This document shows, one piece after another, positions 27,815 to 34,661 of a stretch of DNA of 34,661 nucleotides. The notes under the pieces were generated by a model. It was not told the origin of the DNA. It made no database searches and saw only the letters and a program-made list of their open reading frames with translations. The stretch is taken from NCBI RefSeq assembly GCF_023702225.1, contig NZ_JAMQCO010000016.1, forward strand, positions 23,054-57,714, in the 5' to 3' direction. Numbering within the stretch: the first letter of the stretch is position 1; the number at the start of each line of letters is the position of its first letter. The translations under genes and the position numbers were made by a program. Source of the DNA: Aureimonas altamirensis. GTDB lineage: Bacteria > Pseudomonadota > Alphaproteobacteria > Rhizobiales > Rhizobiaceae.

Positions 27815-29182
27815 TCAAGCGTTGGAATGGCTTGAAGGTGCGGCAGCCTTCTTCGTCGTCCTTTTGCGCGCCGGCTTCGATGCTGCGGGCGTCGGCTTCG
27901 ATGCCGCGGGCTTCGCGCCCTGGTTCTCGGCCCGCCGCTGGCGCGCAGCCTTGCCGGCCTGGCCATGCGTCGACGCGAAGTCGATGATGCGGGGGCAGAT
28001 CTCGGCACGGAACCGCGATCCGTTGAAGACGCCGTAATGGCCGACCTTGGGTTGCAGCCAATGGACGCGCATGTCGTCCGGTATGTTCGCGCACAGACGG
28101 TGCGCCGCCTCTGTCTGGCCGACGCCGGAAATATCGTCGTTCTCGCCCTCGACGGTCATCAGCGCCGTCTTGCGGATCGCCTTCAGGTCGACCGGTTCGC
28201 CGCGATGCAGGATCTCGCCCTTCGGCAGCGAATGGCGGATGAACACCTCCTCCACGGTCTGGAGATAGAATTCCGCGGTCAGGTCCATCACGGCGAGGTA
28301 CTCGTCGTAGAAGGCCCGGTGCTTGTCGGCGCCGTCGCCATCGTCCTTCACCAGATGCCAGAAGAAGTCCTTGTGGGCGATGAGATGCCGGTCGAGGTTC
28401 ATCGACATGAAGCCCGACAGTTGCAGGAAGCCGGGATAGACCTCGCGCATGAAGCCCGGTTGAGGAAACGGCACCTTCATGATGACGTTGTTGCGAAACC
28501 AGTCGATGCCCCTCTCTTCCGCCAGGCGGTTGACGGCGGTGGGGTTGGCCCGGGTGTCGATCGGCCCGCCCATCAGCGTCATGGAGGCCGGGACCGCAGG
28601 GTCGTCCCATTCGGACATGCGGGCCACGGCCATCAGCACCGGCACCGCCGGCTGGCAGACGGCAACGACATGGGTGTCGGGGCCAAGGAAGCGCAGCATC
28701 TCGATGACGTAGTCGACATAATCGTCCAGGCTGAACGTGCCGGCCGAAAGGGGCACCTTGCGGGCGTCCTCCCAATCGGTGATGTACACATCGGCATAGG
28801 GAAGCATCGCCTCCACGGTGCCGCGCAGCAGCGTCGCGTAGTGGCCGGACATCGGCGCCACGACGAGGATGCGCGGATCTGCCGCGCGGGCGCGGGGCAG
28901 ATCGCGCTCGAAATGCAGCAGCCGGGCAAAGGGCCGCTCCCAGACGGCCTTGTCCGCGACCGGGATGCGCCGTCCGTCGACGAAAGTCTCGTCCAGGCCG
29001 AATTCGGGCTTGGCGTAGATGCGCGTGGAGCGCTCGAACAACTCGGCCATGGCCGCTGCTGTGCGCCCGAGGCTGGTGCGGGACACCGGATTGAGCGGGT
29101 TTTCGTAGAAGGCTTTGGTCGCATCGGCTACCGCCCGGAAGGGCGCCAGCATCGCATGGTTCCATTCGTAAAGCTGGTACAA
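27815..29182 (-). CDS. phaZ: Intracellular polyhydroxybutyrate depolymerase PhaZ with basic C-terminal tail
   Basis: Mobilises stored polyhydroxyalkanoate granules in the cytoplasm. The core matches the PhaZ1-type alpha/beta hydrolases. ILVVAPMSGHYATLLRGTVEAMLP comes first, then VYITDWEDARKVPL and the nucleophile elbow VAVCQPAVPVL with Cys176 in place of Ser, which is normal for this type. The charge-relay His is in KVGHYGVFNGSRFR. The last ~40 residues are a Lys/Ala/Pro tail (AASKPTPAASKPARKRTTKK) beyond the catalytic domain. I start at a TTG (29182), because LYQLYEWNHA aligns with the M(L/F)YQL start of the family and AAGG precedes it. A GTG at 29209 or an ATG at 29152 are alternatives. It lies 86 bases after the DUF1330 gene. 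Confidence 0.92.
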   Translation of the reverse strand: MYQLYEWNHAMLAPFRAVADATKAFYENPLNPVSRTSLGRTAAAMAELFERSTRIYAKPEFGLDETFVDGRRIPVADKAVWERPFARLLHFERDLPRARAADPRILVVAPMSGHYATLLRGTVEAMLPYADVYITDWEDARKVPLSAGTFSLDDYVDYVIEMLRFLGPDTHVVAVCQPAVPVLMAVARMSEWDDPAVPASMTLMGGPIDTRANPTAVNRLAEERGIDWFRNNVIMKVPFPQPGFMREVYPGFLQLSGFMSMNLDRHLIAHKDFFWHLVKDDGDGADKHRAFYDEYLAVMDLTAEFYLQTVEEVFIRHSLPKGEILHRGEPVDLKAIRKTALMTVEGENDDISGVGQTEAAHRLCANIPDDMRVHWLQPKVGHYGVFNGSRFRAEICPRIIDFASTHGQAGKAARQRRAENQGAKPAASKPTPAASKPARKRTTKKAAAPSSHSNA

Positions 29183-29268
29183 GGCCCTTACCCCGCCGTA
29201 ATCTCGCACCCCGCAAAATGAGCCCCAAGCGGCCGCTCGTCAACGCCCCGCCACGGCGTAGGCCGGCC

Positions 29269-29580
29269 CTATCCCTTTGCGGGGGCGGGAACTTCGTATC
29301 CTTCGACGATCAGAAGTTCGGCTTCCGAGACTTCCTGGCGGATCGCCTTGGCCTGCTGGTACTCGTCGCTACTGTAGCAGGCGAGCGCATCCTCGATGCT
29401 GGGAAACTCGATGATCACGTTGCGCGCGCGCGCCTTGCCTTCCAGTTCGTGGAAGGGACCGCCCCGCGCCAGGAAGCGCGCGCCGTGCCTTTGCATGGCC
29501 GGGGCCGCGGTGGCGACGTAATCCTGGTAGCGTTCCGGGTCCGTCACGTCCACGCGGGCGATCCAGTAGGCCTTGGTCAT
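29269..29580 (-). CDS. DUF1330-domain protein
   Basis: Single-domain ferredoxin-like alpha/beta-barrel protein of 103 residues. It begins [22 protein letters not shown] and continues [37 protein letters not shown], which is the DUF1330 signature. The function is unknown, and relatives resemble dimeric small-molecule-binding proteins. Its ATG overlaps the pyrF stop (ATGA), so it is most likely produced together with PyrF. Confidence 0.9.
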   Translation of the reverse strand: MTKAYWIARVDVTDPERYQDYVATAAPAMQRHGARFLARGGPFHELEGKARARNVIIEFPSIEDALACYSSDEYQQAKAIRQEVSEAELLIVEGYEVPAPAKG

Positions 29581-30296
29581 GCGACTTGCTCCCTTCGGGC
29601 GGCGGCCATTTCGGCCTTGATGGTTTCCGCGGCTCGCGCCGGGTCAGCCGCCCTTATTACCGGACGGGCAACCACCAGATGCGAGGCGCCCGCCTTCAAC
29701 GCGTCGGCCGGCGTGACGATCCGCTTCTGGTCGTCGGCATCGGCAAAGGACGGTCGGATGCCCGGCGTCACGATGGCCATGCCGGGTCCAACGATGGCGC
29801 GGATCGCGGCGGCCTCGGCCGCCGAGGCGACGATGCCGCCGATGCCGGCCTCGCGCGCCTGCGCGGCCCGGCGCGCCACGAGATCGGGCAGGGGCGTGGC
29901 GTATCCCGCCTCGTCGAGGTCGGACTGGTTCATGGAGGTCAGCACCGTGACCCCCAGCACCGTCAGGCCGGACCCCTCCGCCGCGCGGGCGGCGGCGCGC
30001 ATCACCTGCGGATAGGCATGCACCGTCAACATGGCGGCGCCCAGCCCGATAGCGCTTTCGACGCCCTTCTCCACCGTGTTCTCGATGTCGAGAAGCTTCA
30101 TGTCCAGGAAGACCTTCTTGCCGGCGCGGGAGAGATCCCGCACCAGCGGCAGGCCGCCGGCCAGCGCCAGCTGGAAGCCGATCTTGTAGAAGGAAACCGT
30201 ATCGCCGAGGCGGTCCACCATGGCCTCGGCCGCGGCGCGGTCGGGAAGGTCCAGGCCGACGATCAGCCGGTCGTCTGCGGGCAGGATGGCGGTCAA
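29577..30296 (-). CDS. pyrF: Orotidine 5'-phosphate decarboxylase
   Basis: Last step of UMP synthesis, OMP to UMP. The 239 residues show [21 protein letters not shown] and the catalytic Asp65/Lys67/Asp70 set in [13 protein letters not shown]. They end with the phosphate-gripper region [24 protein letters not shown]. The start is a TTG at 30296 that overlaps the polA stop by four bases (TTGA), with GGGAAGAAG upstream. The N-terminus it gives ([16 protein letters not shown]) has the usual length. It lies between polA and the DUF1330 gene, with both junctions overlapping. Confidence 0.96.
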   Translation of the reverse strand: MTAILPADDRLIVGLDLPDRAAAEAMVDRLGDTVSFYKIGFQLALAGGLPLVRDLSRAGKKVFLDMKLLDIENTVEKGVESAIGLGAAMLTVHAYPQVMRAAARAAEGSGLTVLGVTVLTSMNQSDLDEAGYATPLPDLVARRAAQAREAGIGGIVASAAEAAAIRAIVGPGMAIVTPGIRPSFADADDQKRIVTPADALKAGASHLVVARPVIRAADPARAAETIKAEMAAARREQVA

Positions 30297-33214
30297 TGGG
30301 CTTCTTCCCAGTTGGCGGCGGCCCGCGCGTCCACGACGAGGGGCACCGATAGTGTCACGACGGGGTCGGCGGCGTTCTCCATGACGCGCCGGACCAGCGG
30401 GATCGTCTCCTCCACCTCGTCTTCCGGAACTTCGAAGACGAGTTCGTCATGAACCTGCAGCAACATGCGGGCCGACAGGCCTGCGGCGGCGAGTTCGCCC
30501 TCCATGCGGATCATGGCGCGGCGGATGATGTCGGCTGCCGTGCCCTGGATCGGGGCATTGATGGCCGCGCGCTCGTTGAAGGCGCGGACGGACGGGTTGG
30601 AATGGCGGATGTCCGGGTAGTGCGCCCGGCGACCGAACAGGGTTTCCACATAGCCATCGGCTTTCGCGCGCGCCTTCGTCGCGTCCATATAGTTGCGGAT
30701 ACCGGGGAATCGCTCGAAGTAGCGCCGGATGTACAGCCCTGCCTCTTCGCGTGGAATGGATAGCTGCGCCGCAAGGCCGAAGGCCGAGATGCCGTAGATG
30801 ATGCCGAAATTGATGGCCTTGGCGCGCCGGCGCACAGAAGGCTCCATGCCCTCTACCGGCACGCCGAACATTTCCGACGCAGTCATGGCATGGATGTCGA
30901 TGCCGTCGCGGAAAGCCTGCGCCAACTGCGGAATATCGGCCATATGCGCCAGGATGCGCAGTTCGATCTGGCTGTAGTCGGCCGAGACGAGGCGGGTGCC
31001 GCCCTGTGCCACGAAGGCGGTGCGGATCGCGCGTCCTTCTTCGGTGCGCACCGGGATATTCTGCAGGTTCGGCTCGGAGGACGAAAGCCGCCCGGTGGTG
31101 GTGGACGCCATCGAATAGGACGTGTGGATGCGCCCTGCCGCATCCATGTGCAGCGGCAGGGCGTCGGTATAGGTGCCCTTAAGCTTGGTGATCTGCCGCC
31201 AGTCCACGATGTGGCGGGGCAGTTCATGACCCTCGGCGGCCAGATCTTCCAGCGTGCGGGCGTCGGTAGACCATTGGCCTGTCCGCGTCTTCTTGCCGCC
31301 GGGCAGGCCCAGCTTTCCGAACAGGATTTCGCCGAGTTGCTTGGGCGATCCGGGGTTGAAGCTTTCGCCCGCCAAAGCGTGGATATCGGCCTCCAGCGCC
31401 GCGGCCTTCTGGGCGAATCGGCCCGACAGGCGCGACAGGATCTGCCGGTCCACCTTGATGCCGCGCTGCTCCATCCGCGCCAGGACGGGCACCAGCGGCC
31501 GCTCGAGCCGTTCATAGACATGCGCCAGCCCGTCGGCGACGAGGCGTGGCTTCAGCACCTCCCACAGGCGCAGCGTCACGTCCGCATCCTCGGCGGCGTA
31601 CTCGGTGACCTTCTCGACCGTGCAGGCGGCGATGGCCCTGGCACCCTTGCCGCTGCCGCACAGCTCCTTGTAGCTGATGGGCTTGTGGCCGAGGAAACGT
31701 TCGGACAGTTCGTCCATGCCGTGCCCGTCCAGCGAGGACGAGGCGTCGAGCGCATAGGAGATCAACATCGTATCGTCGAAGGGGTGGATGGCGATGCCGC
31801 GCTGGAGCATCACCAGGTAATCATACTTGAAGTTCTGTCCGATCTTCAGGATCGCCGGGTCGGTCAACACCGGCGCCAGGCGGGCGAGGGCTTCCGCCTC
31901 CCGCATCTGGACGCCCGGTCCGGATGCGGTGTCGCCGCCACCGAGGAGATCGCCTTCGCCCTCTGCCACATGCGCCAGCGGGATATAGGCCGCCTCGCCG
32001 GGCGCAACGGCGATGGCAAGGCCGACGATATCGGCTTCCATGGCGTCGAGCGCGGTCGTTTCGATATCGAATGCCAGAAGGCCGGTCTCGTGCGCGCGGC
32101 CGATCCAGCGGTCCAGGGTTTCGACGTCGCGGATCGTGGCATAGGCGCTGCGGTCGAAGCGCGTATCGGCCATGTCGGCCATGCGGCCCGCGGCGAAGGC
32201 GGCGGGCGTCAGCGGCAGATGGGCGTCGCTCTTCTCGCCGCCCGGCGTGCCGCCGGGGTCGAGGTCGGGCCCGCGTGCCGGGGCCGTCACGTCCACCTCC
32301 GCGGCCGGCACCGACGCCGCTTCGGTTCCCAGCTTCGCGGAGACGCGCCGCGTCAGCGTGGTGAACTCCATCGCCTTCAGGTAGCCGATCAGCTTTTCAC
32401 CGTCGGGCTCGCGTATGGAAAGGTCCTCCAGCGGCACGTCGAGCGGCGTGTTGTCGTCCAGCGTCACCAGGCGCCGGGACAGCCGCGCCTGTTCGGCGAA
32501 TGCGGACAGGTTCTCGCGGCGCTTGGCCTGTTTGATCTCGCCGGCCCGGGACAGCAGCGTTTCAAGGTCGCCGAATTCCTCCAGCAATTGCGCCGCTGTC
32601 TTGGGGCCGATGCCCGGCACGCCGGGAACGTTGTCGGAGGTATCGCCCACCAGTGCCTGAAGGTCGATCATCTTCTCCGGATAGACGCCGAACTTCTCGA
32701 ACACCTCGGCCGGGCCGAGGCGCTTGTCCTTCATCTGGTCGTACAGGGTGACGCAGGGCCCGACGAGCTGCATCAGGTCCTTGTCGGACGAGACGATGGT
32801 CACGTCGCCGCCTGCCTCCAGCGCCTTCTTCGTATAGGTGGCGATCAGGTCGTCGGCCTCGAAGCCCTGCTTCTCGATGCAGGGCAGGTCGAAGGCGCGC
32901 ACCGCCTCGCGGATCAGGGCGAATTGCGGGACGAGGTCTTCCGGCGGGGCAGGCCGATTGGCCTTGTAGCTATCGTAGAGGGCGTTGCGGAAGGTCGTGG
33001 AAGAATGGTCGAAGATGACGGCGAAGTGCGAGGGCACGACGCCGACCGAGGTGTCCTTGGTTTCCTCGACCAGCTTCCAGAGCATGTTGCAGAAGCCGGA
33101 CACGGCGCCGACTGGCATTCCGTCGGATTTGCGCGTCAGCGGTGGAAGCGCGTGGTAGGCCCGGAAAATATAGGCCGAGCCATCGACGAGGAAGAGGTGA
33201 TCGCCCTTTTTCAT
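30293..33214 (-). CDS. polA: DNA polymerase I
   Basis: Removes RNA primers and fills repair gaps. The 973 residues carry all three activities. The 5' nuclease occupies about 1-295 ([45 protein letters not shown]). The 3'-5' proofreading domain starts near 355, with intact motifs DIETT (383-387), GQNFKYDYL and YAAEDAD. The family A polymerase domain contains [35 protein letters not shown] and VHDELVFEV. An Asp/Pro/Gly-rich linker (about 300-345) joins the first two. The ribosome site before the ATG is weak. It is the first gene of a polA-pyrF-DUF1330 unit and is divergent from the small-RNA candidate. Confidence 0.99.
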   Translation of the reverse strand: MKKGDHLFLVDGSAYIFRAYHALPPLTRKSDGMPVGAVSGFCNMLWKLVEETKDTSVGVVPSHFAVIFDHSSTTFRNALYDSYKANRPAPPEDLVPQFALIREAVRAFDLPCIEKQGFEADDLIATYTKKALEAGGDVTIVSSDKDLMQLVGPCVTLYDQMKDKRLGPAEVFEKFGVYPEKMIDLQALVGDTSDNVPGVPGIGPKTAAQLLEEFGDLETLLSRAGEIKQAKRRENLSAFAEQARLSRRLVTLDDNTPLDVPLEDLSIREPDGEKLIGYLKAMEFTTLTRRVSAKLGTEAASVPAAEVDVTAPARGPDLDPGGTPGGEKSDAHLPLTPAAFAAGRMADMADTRFDRSAYATIRDVETLDRWIGRAHETGLLAFDIETTALDAMEADIVGLAIAVAPGEAAYIPLAHVAEGEGDLLGGGDTASGPGVQMREAEALARLAPVLTDPAILKIGQNFKYDYLVMLQRGIAIHPFDDTMLISYALDASSSLDGHGMDELSERFLGHKPISYKELCGSGKGARAIAACTVEKVTEYAAEDADVTLRLWEVLKPRLVADGLAHVYERLERPLVPVLARMEQRGIKVDRQILSRLSGRFAQKAAALEADIHALAGESFNPGSPKQLGEILFGKLGLPGGKKTRTGQWSTDARTLEDLAAEGHELPRHIVDWRQITKLKGTYTDALPLHMDAAGRIHTSYSMASTTTGRLSSSEPNLQNIPVRTEEGRAIRTAFVAQGGTRLVSADYSQIELRILAHMADIPQLAQAFRDGIDIHAMTASEMFGVPVEGMEPSVRRRAKAINFGIIYGISAFGLAAQLSIPREEAGLYIRRYFERFPGIRNYMDATKARAKADGYVETLFGRRAHYPDIRHSNPSVRAFNERAAINAPIQGTAADIIRRAMIRMEGELAAAGLSARMLLQVHDELVFEVPEDEVEETIPLVRRVMENAADPVVTLSVPLVVDARAAANWEEAH

Positions 33215-33380
33215 GCCCTGCTCGTACTCCGCACCGAGGCTCCGTGTCCATGCACGGCTCCGGCTTTACCCCATCGGGGGGGTTTGGCGAAACGAGTTCT
33301 TAACCGTCGTCGCACTTCAGGGATTGACGCGGAAAAAATCCAGCATCTGCAGGGCTTTAGGGTATCTCTTGGAGACTCTG

Positions 33381-33403
33381 CGTAACGTATTACGAAAACG
33401 TAA
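33381..33403. promoter_or_regulatory. Three CGTAA motifs in the polA upstream region
   Basis: CGTAA (33381-33385), its inverse TTACG (33390-33394) and CGTAA again (33399-33403) stand at near-regular 9-base steps in the polA/small-RNA intergenic region. The first two form a 14-base inverted repeat. A regulator site is possible, identity unknown. Confidence 0.3.
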
Positions 33404-33436
33404 TCCGAATTATCACGCAACTGTGATCGGGCGGTC

Positions 33437-33472
33437 TTGAACCGTCCGGTGGGAAGGCGCATTTTATCCACA
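33437..33472 (+). promoter_or_regulatory. Promoter candidate with overlapping DnaA box, ahead of the small-RNA candidate
   Basis: CTTGAAC (-35-like, TTGAAC at 33437-33442) is followed by an AT-rich ATTTTAT (33461-33467) at 17-19 bases. It fits a relaxed alphaproteobacterial housekeeping promoter, with a start expected near 33472. A perfect consensus DnaA box TTATCCACA (33464-33472) overlaps the -10 and start. Both parts are direct sequence matches, but their function is inferred. Confidence 0.45.
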
Positions 33473-33633
33473 ACGACGCGATGTTCACAGGCGTCGTGGT
33501 TCGGCCTCAAGCTCGTCCCCCGCTTAGAGCCGAATTCGTGGAGCGGATGATCCCAATCCCCCTCTCGGGATATCCGCTTATAAAGAGAGAGCCGTCGCGA
33601 CAATCCCCCTCCAGTCCGCGACGGCTCTTTTTT
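33472..33633 (+). ncRNA. Small regulatory RNA candidate with C-rich hairpin loops (possible EcpR1 relative)
   Basis: Four successive hairpins with no credible reading frame. H1 is ACGACGC (33473-33479) with GCGTCGT (33491-33497). H2 is TTCGGC (33500-33505) with GCCGAA (33529-33534), with an inner AAGC/GCTT and loop TCGTCCCCC. H3 is GCGGAT-ATCCC (33543-33554) with GGGAT-ATCCGC (33567-33577) and loop AATCCCCCTCTC. H4 is the terminator with loop ACAATCCCCCTCCAGTC. The CCCCC runs, with CAATCCCCCTC occurring exactly twice, could pair with Shine-Dalgarno sequences, as in several alphaproteobacterial trans-acting sRNAs. From memory, the sRNA EcpR1 of S. meliloti, which acts on dnaA and gcrA mRNAs, is also encoded next to polA. 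A homology claim needs a search. The 5' end is estimated. Confidence 0.6.
33588..33633 (+). terminator. Intrinsic terminator of the small-RNA candidate
   Basis: AGAGCCGTCGCG (33588-33599) pairs perfectly over twelve bases with CGCGACGGCTCT (33617-33628) and runs into a T-stretch to 33633. It is one of the strongest terminators in the window and points away from polA, which shows that something is transcribed rightwards here. Confidence 0.9.
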
Positions 33634-33795
33634 ATGCCTGTTCACAGGAAATCACCACATTTCACGCTGCGGTGTTGCCGTCACGCCATAGCGCCTACCC
33701 CTTTCGCGCTAGGCCGTTGATCGGCCCGCCTCGGGAAATTTCCTGGCCCGTCTTCTTGTCGCGGCCGAAGGGATAGGCTAGGAGTGCGGCTCTGC

Positions 33796-33872
33796 GCACC
33801 CGTAGCTCAGCTGGATAGAGTGCTGCCCTCCGAAGGCAGAGGTCACAGGTTCGAATCCTGTCGGGTGCGCCA
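33796..33872 (+). tRNA. tRNA-Arg (anticodon CCG)
   Basis: Complete 77-base cloverleaf. The acceptor stem is GCACCCG (33796-33802) with CGGGTGC (33862-33868), then discriminator G and an encoded CCA. The D-arm is GCTC..GAGT. The anticodon stem CTGCC/GGCAG holds loop CTCCGAA with anticodon CCG, which reads CGG. The T-arm contains GGTTCGAATCC. Lower-GC DNA without clear genes follows directly, so the 3' end could serve as an integration site. Confidence 0.97.
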
Positions 33873-33979
33873 AAACCGCCGATTGCCCTCTATTGCCGCC
33901 GATAGCCGCGAAAGTACGCCCGCGCAAAGAGCGTGAGTCGGCGCTTGCGCGAGAAGCGTAGAAACGGCGGTGTTTGGCG

Positions 33980-34132
33980 GTGAAAAAGCTCGAATCGCTT
34001 CCGGCCAATTGGTCGATTTTGACCCTGACAGACGTGGTTTATGGGGCACTAAACGACCGCTATGCGCCCCATCTCGGTCGTTCACGGCACGCCTTAAAAT
34101 TTCTAGAAGCGGACATCAGGCCAGCTATGTGA
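33980..34132 (+). CDS. Possible 50-residue ORF after tRNA-Arg
   Basis: GTG-started frame whose product contains [19 protein letters not shown] and ends [10 protein letters not shown]. Its amino-acid mix is more protein-like than random frames here, but there is no ribosome site, and I do not recognise the family. It could be a remnant of a longer gene. The 3' 30 bases overlap the convergent small ORF at 34103-34198, so at most one of the two is likely to be real. Confidence 0.2.
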   Translation: MKKLESLPANWSILTLTDVVYGALNDRYAPHLGRSRHALKFLEADIRPAM

Positions 34133-34198
34133 GATTTCGCTCAACGATGGAGGTGACTTCCAGAGATGCTCGAAAACGATCATGGCTCGGTCCGCCAT
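34103..34198 (-). CDS. Possible 31-residue small ORF with strong ribosome site
   Basis: ATG at 34198 preceded by a consensus AAGGAG (34211-34206) at seven bases. The product starts MADRAMIVFEHLWKSPPSL and ends WPDVRF before a TAG. This is the best translation start in the tail, yet the frame is only 31 residues. It might be a true small protein, a leader peptide or the start of a gene broken by a frameshift or early stop. No family is recognised. Confidence 0.3.
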   Translation of the reverse strand: MADRAMIVFEHLWKSPPSLSEISHSWPDVRF

Positions 34199-34483
34199 GG
34201 GTCGTCTCCTTGCCTTTGGTCCTTGTTACGTGCCGTCCGCAAATTTGGTAGACCGCGAACGACGGAGTCTGCGAAAGGCACACTCAAAACGTACCGAATG
34301 AGAAACAACGAAGGTAATGGACGGATCAGGTATCACTGAACGATCGTTCGAGCGTCGAAGACAGTGCTGGCCTGGATTACGACGCGCCGAAGCCGAAAGT
34401 TCGCAATGCGCAACCGGCAAGAACTTGGCGTCGTCCCCGTTGTTAGAAGAGCAAGCGACATGGACGCGCGGAGTAACGAATGC

Positions 34484-34661
34484 TTACGATCCTTTAGCGC
34501 CTACAAAATACGAAATTGCGAAAGATGCAATGACAGATCCGACTGCACCGAGCATCAGCGAGATAAGTACGTACGCTGCAATGATCGCTGTGTCCGACTT
34601 CCTCGTTTGAATTTTTAGATCGTGTCCCATGGAGTGGTGTAGCTGGATTTCATAGCCATCG
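34484..34661 (-). CDS. Hypothetical membrane protein, 5' end beyond window
   Basis: Open frame entering from the right edge and ending with TAA at 34484. The visible part includes an ATG at 34630, then a charged stretch and a strongly hydrophobic segment, AIIAAYVLISLMLGAV, continuing to IASFAISYFVGA, and the end AKGS. That is one or two membrane passes. No ribosome site precedes the internal ATG and the frame is open to the edge, so it is probably the C-terminus of a longer protein. The family is unknown. It lies in the lower-GC tail. Confidence 0.42.
   Translation of the reverse strand, partial: DGYEIQLHHSMGHDLKIQTRKSDTAIIAAYVLISLMLGAVGSVIASFAISYFVGAKGS

Larger units (their letters stand above)
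33873..34661. other. Lower-GC tail after tRNA-Arg, mostly without recognisable genes
   Basis: This stretch is visibly richer in A and T than the rest of the window, most clearly from about 34240 on, and has no recognisable core gene. It starts with GC-rich imperfect repeats (CCGCCGATTG / CCGCCGATAG near 33876-33902) and a hairpin (CGCGCAA 33921-33927 with TTGCGCG 33945-33951). I see only two tiny frames and one partial frame in it, listed separately, and no integrase fragment. It may be the edge of an inserted element whose body lies beyond the right end, which is an inference from position and composition. Confidence 0.45.

Noticed and set aside
33734-33743. Palindrome GGAAATTTCC before the tRNA
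   Set aside because: It is only ten bases long, with no promoter alignment or partner site, so chance is an adequate explanation.
33778-34085. Minus-strand frames covering the tRNA
   Set aside because: They contain the reverse translation of tRNA-Arg (TRQDSNL / [12 protein letters not shown] types), a familiar false ORF at tRNA genes.
33873-34661. Integrase or transposase remnant after the tRNA
   Set aside because: I translated all visible frames and found no tyrosine-recombinase or transposase motifs.

Overview
The window is a stretch of high-GC chromosome from an alphaproteobacterium, most likely of the order Hyphomicrobiales (Rhizobiales). The evidence is a FrcB-type sugar-binding protein, an ActR/RegA regulator, MmcB, the gene order trpF-trpB-trpA-accD-folC, an AccD without its zinc ribbon, an intracellular PhaZ depolymerase, PmtA-like methyltransferases beside dnaKJ, and several DUF families typical of the group (DUF2852, DUF2218, DUF1330). 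Genus cannot be settled by reading alone. Almost everything is core metabolism and housekeeping. The only clearly accessory-looking DNA is the last ~800 bases.

Layout. (1) 1-4957: the 5' part of a frcB-like gene faces a divergent ROK-family regulator across a long palindrome. Malate synthase G and a small VOC-fold protein follow. (2) 5000-13760: an L,D-transpeptidase lipoprotein, mmcB, the response regulator actR without its sensor beside it, the helicase hrpB coupled to an orphan YnjB-like binding protein, an SDR oxidoreductase, an HdeD-like membrane protein, a DUF2218 protein and an orphan Bug/TctC receptor. (3) 13937-21284 on the plus strand: a class A penicillin-binding protein, dnaK, dnaJ and two tandem PmtA-like methyltransferases. 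(4) 33214 down to 21273, all on the minus strand: polA-pyrF-DUF1330, phaZ, a DUF2852 protein, a YgjP-like metallopeptidase and trpFBA-accD-folC. (5) 33215-33795: the gene-free region upstream of polA, which holds a strong small-RNA candidate on the plus strand. (6) tRNA-Arg(CCG) at 33796-33872, then a lower-GC tail with only tiny or partial reading frames.

How parts work together. The frcB/ROK pair looks like a self-contained sugar-uptake control unit. The outer ends of the palindrome supply TTGACA-like -35 boxes to both divergent promoters. dnaK and dnaJ form the Hsp70 module, with a heat-shock-type promoter candidate before dnaK. polA, pyrF and the DUF1330 gene are linked by 4-base overlaps, as are trpF/trpB and the YnjB-like gene/hrpB.

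The most interesting signal is at 33437-33633. It comprises a promoter candidate, a perfect DnaA box (TTATCCACA) over its -10/start region, and then four hairpins. Three of these carry a CCCCC run in the loop, and the last is an intrinsic terminator. I suspect a homologue of the cell-cycle sRNA EcpR1, but I cannot confirm that without a search. Other points worth a look are the tandem PmtA-like genes, the PhaZ basic tail, the orphan ActR and the post-tRNA tail.
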